NCBI GenBank assembly: GCA_051208045.1
Contig: JBPJFY010000003.1
Location: 1 to 64,000, forward strand
Reading direction: 5' to 3'
Length of the DNA: 64,000 nucleotides
From: LZORAL124-50-18 sp051208045
Lineage (GTDB): Bacteria > Pseudomonadota > Gammaproteobacteria > Pseudomonadales > Oleiphilaceae
Under the pieces are notes generated by a model. That model was not told the DNA's origin and ran no database searches. It saw only the letters and a program-made list of their open reading frames with translations. This document shows positions 59,990 through 64,000 of the stretch, in pieces; position 1 is the first letter of the stretch, and every line of letters begins with the position of its first letter. The translations under genes and the position numbers were made by a program.

Positions 59990-60712
59990 ATGGCTACAGA
60001 CTTTGACATTCAGCTCATTCCTACCTTTGAACAAGATTGGCAAACCAAGTCACCACGCGAAATTCTCAAGCTTGCGTTAGCCAGCTTTGATGAAATCGCC
60101 ATCTCGTTCAGCGGAGCGGAGGATGTCGCCCTCATTGAGATGGCACATAAATTGACATCGAATTTGCGTGTTTTTTCCCTGGACACGGGCCGATTACACC
60201 CGGAGACCTACCGATTTATCGACCGCGTTCGCAACCATTATGATATTAGTATTGAAGTACTCTCACCCAATGCTGAAGCGGTTCAGGCGCTTGTGAAGGA
60301 AAAGGGCTTGTTCAGCTTCTACGAAGATGGCCACGGGGAGTGTTGTGGTGTAAGAAAAGTGCAACCGCTGAAGCAAAAACTGTCCACATTGGATGCCTGG
60401 ATTACCGGACAACGTAAAGACCAAAGCCCCGGCACGCGCTCACACATTCCCGTGGTGCAGATTGATGAGGGCAACTCATCAGAAGCGAGACAGCTTATCA
60501 AGTTTAATCCACTTGCCAATTGGTCATCAAAGGAAGTCTGGGATTACATCCGCATGTCTGAAGCGCCCTACAACGAACTCCACGAAAAGGGTTTCATCAG
60601 TATCGGCTGTGAGCCCTGTACGCGCCCGGTACTGCCCGGTCAACATGAGCGCGAAGGCCGCTGGTGGTGGGAGGAAGAAACACAGAAAGAATGCGGCTTA
60701 CATAAAAACTGA
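59990..60712 (+). CDS. cysH: Adenylylsulfate (APS)-type reductase
   Basis: CysH reduces activated sulfate to sulfite. FSGAEDV (40-46) is the nucleotide loop. The iron-sulfur cysteines C118, C119, C207 and C210 (ECCGVRK and CEPC) mark the APS-reducing, iron-sulfur type common in pseudomonads, and C235 in ECGLH is the catalytic cysteine near the C-terminus. ATG 59990 gives 240 residues; a TTG at 59963 adds nine. It is convergent with cysB 19 bases away. Confidence 0.94.
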   Translation: MATDFDIQLIPTFEQDWQTKSPREILKLALASFDEIAISFSGAEDVALIEMAHKLTSNLRVFSLDTGRLHPETYRFIDRVRNHYDISIEVLSPNAEAVQALVKEKGLFSFYEDGHGECCGVRKVQPLKQKLSTLDAWITGQRKDQSPGTRSHIPVVQIDEGNSSEARQLIKFNPLANWSSKEVWDYIRMSEAPYNELHEKGFISIGCEPCTRPVLPGQHEREGRWWWEEETQKECGLHKN

Positions 60713-60731
60713 GTCAACAGCTATCCAGTGA

Positions 60732-61706
60732 TTAAAACGTAGGAAGTTGTATGTCACGGAACAAATCATCAATATCCGATTTGTTGCTGATCTGACAGGC
60801 AGCATCGACCAATTCCCGGCTTAAATGAGGGGCGAATTTATGAATAAAATCGTACATGTAGCCCCTCAGAAACGTGCCCTTTCTAAAACCAATTTTCGTG
60901 GTGCTGGGCATAAACAACTTACTCGCATCCAACGCCACCAGATCTCTATCCGCATCATCATTAAATGCCATTCTCGCGACAATACCCACACCCAGTCCTA
61001 ATTTGACGTAGGTTTTGATGACATCCGCATCTGCGGCCGTAAATACGACTTTAGGAACCAGACCTCTGGCCTGGAATGCGTCATCCAGTTTACTTCGACC
61101 CGTAAATCCAAATACATAAGTGACAATCGGATAATGCGCCAGTTCTTCCAATGTCAATTCGGGCAATCTGGCCAATGGATGGTTTCTGGGTACAACCACG
61201 CACCGATTCCACCGATAGCAGGGCATCATAATTAAATCAGAGAAGTGATCCATCGCTTCGGTGGCAATGGCGAAATCCACCGTGCCATCGGCTGCCATTT
61301 CCGAAATTTGCATGGGCGTGCCCTGATGCATGTGCAGTGATACCTCAGGATAGTCTGCCATAAATCCCTGTATCACATCGGGAAGTGCATATCGTGCCTG
61401 AGTGTGCGTGGTGGCGATGGTTAGCGATCCCTTCTTCTCATTGCTGAATTCCTGCGCAATTTGCTTGATGCCTTCTACCTTTTTGAGGATTTCTCCCGCT
61501 ACCTTGATGATGGTTTCACCCGCCGGGGTAATTCGGGTCAAATGTTTTCCGCTGCGAGCGAACACTTCCACCCCCAGCTCATCCTCTAAAAGGCGAATCT
61601 GTTTACTGATGCCGGGTTGCGACGTGTACAGGCTCTGTGCCGTCGCTGATACATTGAGATCATGGTGCGCAACTTCCCAAATATATCTTAGTTGTTGTAG
61701 TTTCAT
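60732..61706 (-). CDS. cysB: LysR-type regulator CysB
   Basis: CysB activates sulfate assimilation genes in the presence of N-acetylserine or O-acetylserine. The HTH is at residues 1-60 (KLQQLRYIWEV, LNVSATAQSLYTSQPGISKQI), then TTHTQARYALPDVI and the ligand core VTYVFGFTGRSKLDDAF, all CysB-specific. ATG 61706 gives 324 residues as in the family; an upstream start at 61745 is unlikely. Divergent from a TSUP permease gene, with a palindrome between. Confidence 0.95.
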   Translation of the reverse strand: MKLQQLRYIWEVAHHDLNVSATAQSLYTSQPGISKQIRLLEDELGVEVFARSGKHLTRITPAGETIIKVAGEILKKVEGIKQIAQEFSNEKKGSLTIATTHTQARYALPDVIQGFMADYPEVSLHMHQGTPMQISEMAADGTVDFAIATEAMDHFSDLIMMPCYRWNRCVVVPRNHPLARLPELTLEELAHYPIVTYVFGFTGRSKLDDAFQARGLVPKVVFTAADADVIKTYVKLGLGVGIVARMAFNDDADRDLVALDASKLFMPSTTKIGFRKGTFLRGYMYDFIHKFAPHLSRELVDAACQISNKSDIDDLFRDIQLPTF

Positions 61707-61821
61707 TTTGGCTCCAGCTTTTCCCAGGCAACGGTACGAGGACATACGCTAAAAGATTGATTCCGCACGCAATATCCGCCCATTTCGCTTAACTACTTTT
61801 TGGAATAAAAATATAAACAAA

Positions 61822-61838
61822 TATTCTTTTTAAGAATA
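61822..61838. promoter_or_regulatory. Palindrome between cysB and the TSUP permease gene
   Basis: TATTCTT-TTT-AAGAATA has perfect 7-base arms. It lies about 115-130 bases upstream of cysB and 70-85 bases upstream of the permease start. CysB sites are AT-rich and this is a plausible one, which would couple permease and regulator. Confidence 0.4.
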
Positions 61839-61907
61839 GCAAAAACAGGATAAATTAAGCGCCTTGTGGTGCGCGATATTACTTTAATTTCAGTTTAGAC
61901 CAATTTC

Positions 61908-62687
61908 ATGGATATATTGTTATATATTTTAGCGGGTGCAGGCGTTGGCTTTGCCGTTGGTCTAACTGGCATTGGCGGCGGTTCGCTGATGACCCCGCTG
62001 TTGTTACTTTTCGGGTACCCCCCGGCGGTTGCTATCGGTACCGACTTGATTTATGCCGCAGTCACTAAAGCCAGTGGGGTGTTCGCTCACCAGAAGCAGC
62101 GAACCATTGAGTGGCGATTGGTCTTTCGCCTTGCAGCCGGGAGTTTACCGGCGTCGTTGCTTACCACCTACCTGCTCTCCAATCACTTTACCGACCCCGA
62201 AGAATACAAACATATTCTGCTGAGCACGCTCGGTATCATGCTGATATTAACGTCCATTATTATTATCACGAAGAAACAAATCATTTCTATAATGCATGCA
62301 CCCGATCGACCCCAACACTTTTCAGTGCGGCACGCCCCCTGGATTACTGTTGTCATGGGCGTGGTTTTAGGCGTATGTGTGACTTTGTCTTCTGTAGGTG
62401 CAGGTGCTTTTGGCGCCGCAATTTTGATGCTTCTTTATCCCAGGCTGGATGCCGTCAAAATCATTGGGACGGACATTGCACACGCGGTTCCTCTCACGAT
62501 GATTGCTGGCCTGGGCCACATGCACCTGGGTAATGTGGACTACATGTTGCTCGCTGCGCTGCTCGTAGGATCTCTGCCCGCAATTCACCTTGGCACCAGG
62601 TTAGGTAAGAAATTACCCGATAAAGTGCTCCAGCCAACGCTCGCCAGTATTTTATTGGTCATTGGCGTTAAATACGCATTTTTCTGA
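61908..62687 (+). CDS. TSUP/TauE-SafE family membrane permease
   Basis: A 259-residue protein with eight or so membrane helices in two repeats: AGAGVGFAVGLTGIGGGSLMTPLLLLFG and then MGVVLGVCVTLSSVGAGAFGAAILMLLYP, the TSUP signature. The family exports sulfite, sulfoacetate or other sulfur anions. Divergence from cysB supports a sulfur role, perhaps sulfite export. It has no close partner downstream. Confidence 0.87.
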   Translation: MDILLYILAGAGVGFAVGLTGIGGGSLMTPLLLLFGYPPAVAIGTDLIYAAVTKASGVFAHQKQRTIEWRLVFRLAAGSLPASLLTTYLLSNHFTDPEEYKHILLSTLGIMLILTSIIIITKKQIISIMHAPDRPQHFSVRHAPWITVVMGVVLGVCVTLSSVGAGAFGAAILMLLYPRLDAVKIIGTDIAHAVPLTMIAGLGHMHLGNVDYMLLAALLVGSLPAIHLGTRLGKKLPDKVLQPTLASILLVIGVKYAFF

Positions 62688-62941
62688 GGCAGCTCACGTC
62701 AGTTTGTGGCTGCCATATACGAGCATCATCCCGTCATTCCCTGCACTTTAGTTCCAAACACCTAGACAGTTTTTGGTAAAATTAAACTCGGCTTACTCAA
62801 GCAACTTTTTATAAAGTTGCTATTATTATTTGATTTTGTGTGAATTTTCGCTTAATTAAGCGATAAAATACCTGAACTCAAACATTGCCTCGGCTTTACG
62901 GAAATTTTAGACCGTGTTTATCGAATTATTCGAGTAGTAGG

Positions 62942-64000
62942 ATGCTGTTACAAACCAAATTTTTTGCCCCTGCGAGCAACCCAAAATCCATCAAAAGGGA
63001 TCGGTTGTTCAATCTTTTCCGGCTCGGTACGGGAAAGAAGCTCTCCATTGTGATTGCACCCGCGGGGTATGGCAAAACCACTTTGGTGGGGCAATGGCTA
63101 CATGACACGGAGACATTTTTCACCTGGCTCTCTCTTGATGAGTCCGACAACGACCTGCGACGCTTCTGGCAGTACGTCATCGGTGCATTTGAACGAATTT
63201 TGCCAAACGTTGGTACAGAAGCCTCAAAGTTGCTGTCAAAAAGTGATTTCGACTATCTGGAAGCGGTGATCACGTCGCTGGTTAACGCATTGAGCGAACA
63301 AGCCAATACCGAAACGCCCATCGTTCTGGTGTTTGATGATTTTCATCACATCCACGATTTTGACATTCTTCGAAACCTCGTTTTCTTCATTGATTACCTG
63401 CCACCCAACGTGCATGTCGTTATTACCTCACGAACGGAACCAGTATTCCCCTTATCCCGATGGCGGGTCAAAAATTTTCTCAATGAAATTTACGCAGCAG
63501 ACCTGGCATTTTCAGATGATGAGTGTTTCCGTTTCTTTAACGAGTTTATGGCGCTCGATATCAGTCGGGAGGAAGCCATTAAAATTCGGGATAAAACGGA
63601 GGGATGGGTTGCAGCCATGCAGCTTGCAGCCATTTCTCGCGAGAACCTACAGCACAGTGCCGGCATCAATCAGGCGATCAGTAACTACCATGGCTCCGAT
63701 AAGCTCATCAATGATTACGTATTATCGGAAATTCTCGATCAGCAATCCGAAGAAATTCAATCGTTTTTATTGCAGTCTTCCTGCCTCGTTCGGTTAAACA
63801 GCCTGCTATGCGATACCGTGCTGGAATTGGAAAATTCTCAGGAGATTCTCAACAGTCTCGAACACTCCAACCTCTTCATTATTCCGCTGGACACAAGCCA
63901 TCAGTGGTATCGCTATCATGATTTGTTCCGGGAGTCGCTGCTTCACCGGATTAAACAGGATAACCCCAAAGCGGTTCTTTCGATTCAGAAAAAAGCCATC
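62942..64000 (+). CDS. MalT-like LuxR-family ATP-dependent regulator, N-terminal part (cut by window edge)
   Basis: An open frame from ATG 62942 runs to the right edge, 353 codons so far. It begins MLLQTKFFAPASNPKSIKRD, with a Walker A VIAPAGYGKTTLVGQWLH near residue 38, TWLSLDESDNDLRRFWQYVI, a Walker B-like VLVFDDFHHI and VVITSRTEP. This is the STAND-type NTPase of MalT-like regulators (LAL family). The C-terminal TPR and LuxR HTH are outside the window. Such a gene is also present near pabB in Pseudomonas. The ribosome site is weak. The interval 62688-62941 has no other feature. Confidence 0.85.
   Translation, partial: MLLQTKFFAPASNPKSIKRDRLFNLFRLGTGKKLSIVIAPAGYGKTTLVGQWLHDTETFFTWLSLDESDNDLRRFWQYVIGAFERILPNVGTEASKLLSKSDFDYLEAVITSLVNALSEQANTETPIVLVFDDFHHIHDFDILRNLVFFIDYLPPNVHVVITSRTEPVFPLSRWRVKNFLNEIYAADLAFSDDECFRFFNEFMALDISREEAIKIRDKTEGWVAAMQLAAISRENLQHSAGINQAISNYHGSDKLINDYVLSEILDQQSEEIQSFLLQSSCLVRLNSLLCDTVLELENSQEILNSLEHSNLFIIPLDTSHQWYRYHDLFRESLLHRIKQDNPKAVLSIQKKAI

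Overview
The window is a chromosomal segment of a moderate-GC gammaproteobacterium, most likely in the Pseudomonadales/Oceanospirillales sphere. The evidence is gene content and synteny: a gacA-uvrC-pgsA-tRNA(Gly)-tRNA(Cys) block, the split B12-dependent ribonucleotide reductase nrdJa/nrdJb, a pabB-thrH-cysH-cysB block, holB-pilZ-tatD, tusDCBE, ttcA and cmoM. Genus cannot be fixed from the sequence alone. No CRISPR array, prophage or rRNA operon is visible. The only mobile DNA is the end of an IS1182-type element at the left edge, whose terminus abuts the ttcA stop codon.

Layout. 0-9.9 kb: IS end, ttcA, a TetR regulator, a DUF547 protein, a DnaJ-related protein, an ammonium transporter with candidate sigma-54 and NtrC sites, an unknown membrane protein, a CBS protein, ribE, elbB, a helical (phasin-like) protein and msrA. 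9.8-18.2 kb: cmoM, rsmC, a TonB-like protein, a small zinc protein, an RluA-type pseudouridine synthase, an unusual UbiB/ABC1 kinase-like protein and two nucleotide-dependent dehydrogenases. 18.2-21.8 kb: a same-strand envelope cluster (P1-type nuclease/phospholipase, parvulin, two unknown membrane-linked proteins). 21.8-25.5 kb: a 730-base regulatory region with NrdR-type palindromes, then nrdJa and nrdJb. 25.6-29.1 kb: galU, small unknowns, an XRE regulator and a FabG-like reductase. 29.2-32.6 kb: tRNA-Cys, tRNA-Gly, pgsA, uvrC, gacA. 32.7-39.8 kb: patatin, DUF3461 protein, a metallopeptidase-like lipoprotein, a beta-propeller glycosidase-like protein, an FHA-GGDEF cyclase, a DCC oxidoreductase and a periplasmic glutathione peroxidase.

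39.9-50.9 kb: tRNA-Ser, a YccA-type membrane protein, tusDCBE with a TrpD2/YbiB-type gene, an alpha/beta hydrolase, a pentapeptide-repeat potassium-channel-like protein, tatD, pilZ, holB, and a transglutaminase (TgpA-like)/DUF58 pair. 51.1-57.6 kb is the most unusual part: two secreted proteins sharing a TGQAG N-terminal motif and a nearly identical C-terminal end (DUF6160/FilA-like), between them an 880-residue lipoprotein with Calx-beta-like and propeller-like regions, flanked by two more exported unknowns. 57.7-64 kb: pabB, thrH, cysH, cysB, a TSUP-family permease and the start of a MalT-like LuxR regulator that runs off the right edge.

The segment is mainly core metabolism: tRNA modification (ttcA, cmoM, tus, pseudouridine synthase), sulfur assimilation (cysH, cysB), folate (pabB) and DNA precursor supply (nrdJ). 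Set among these are surface and envelope accessory genes that carry most of the novelty.
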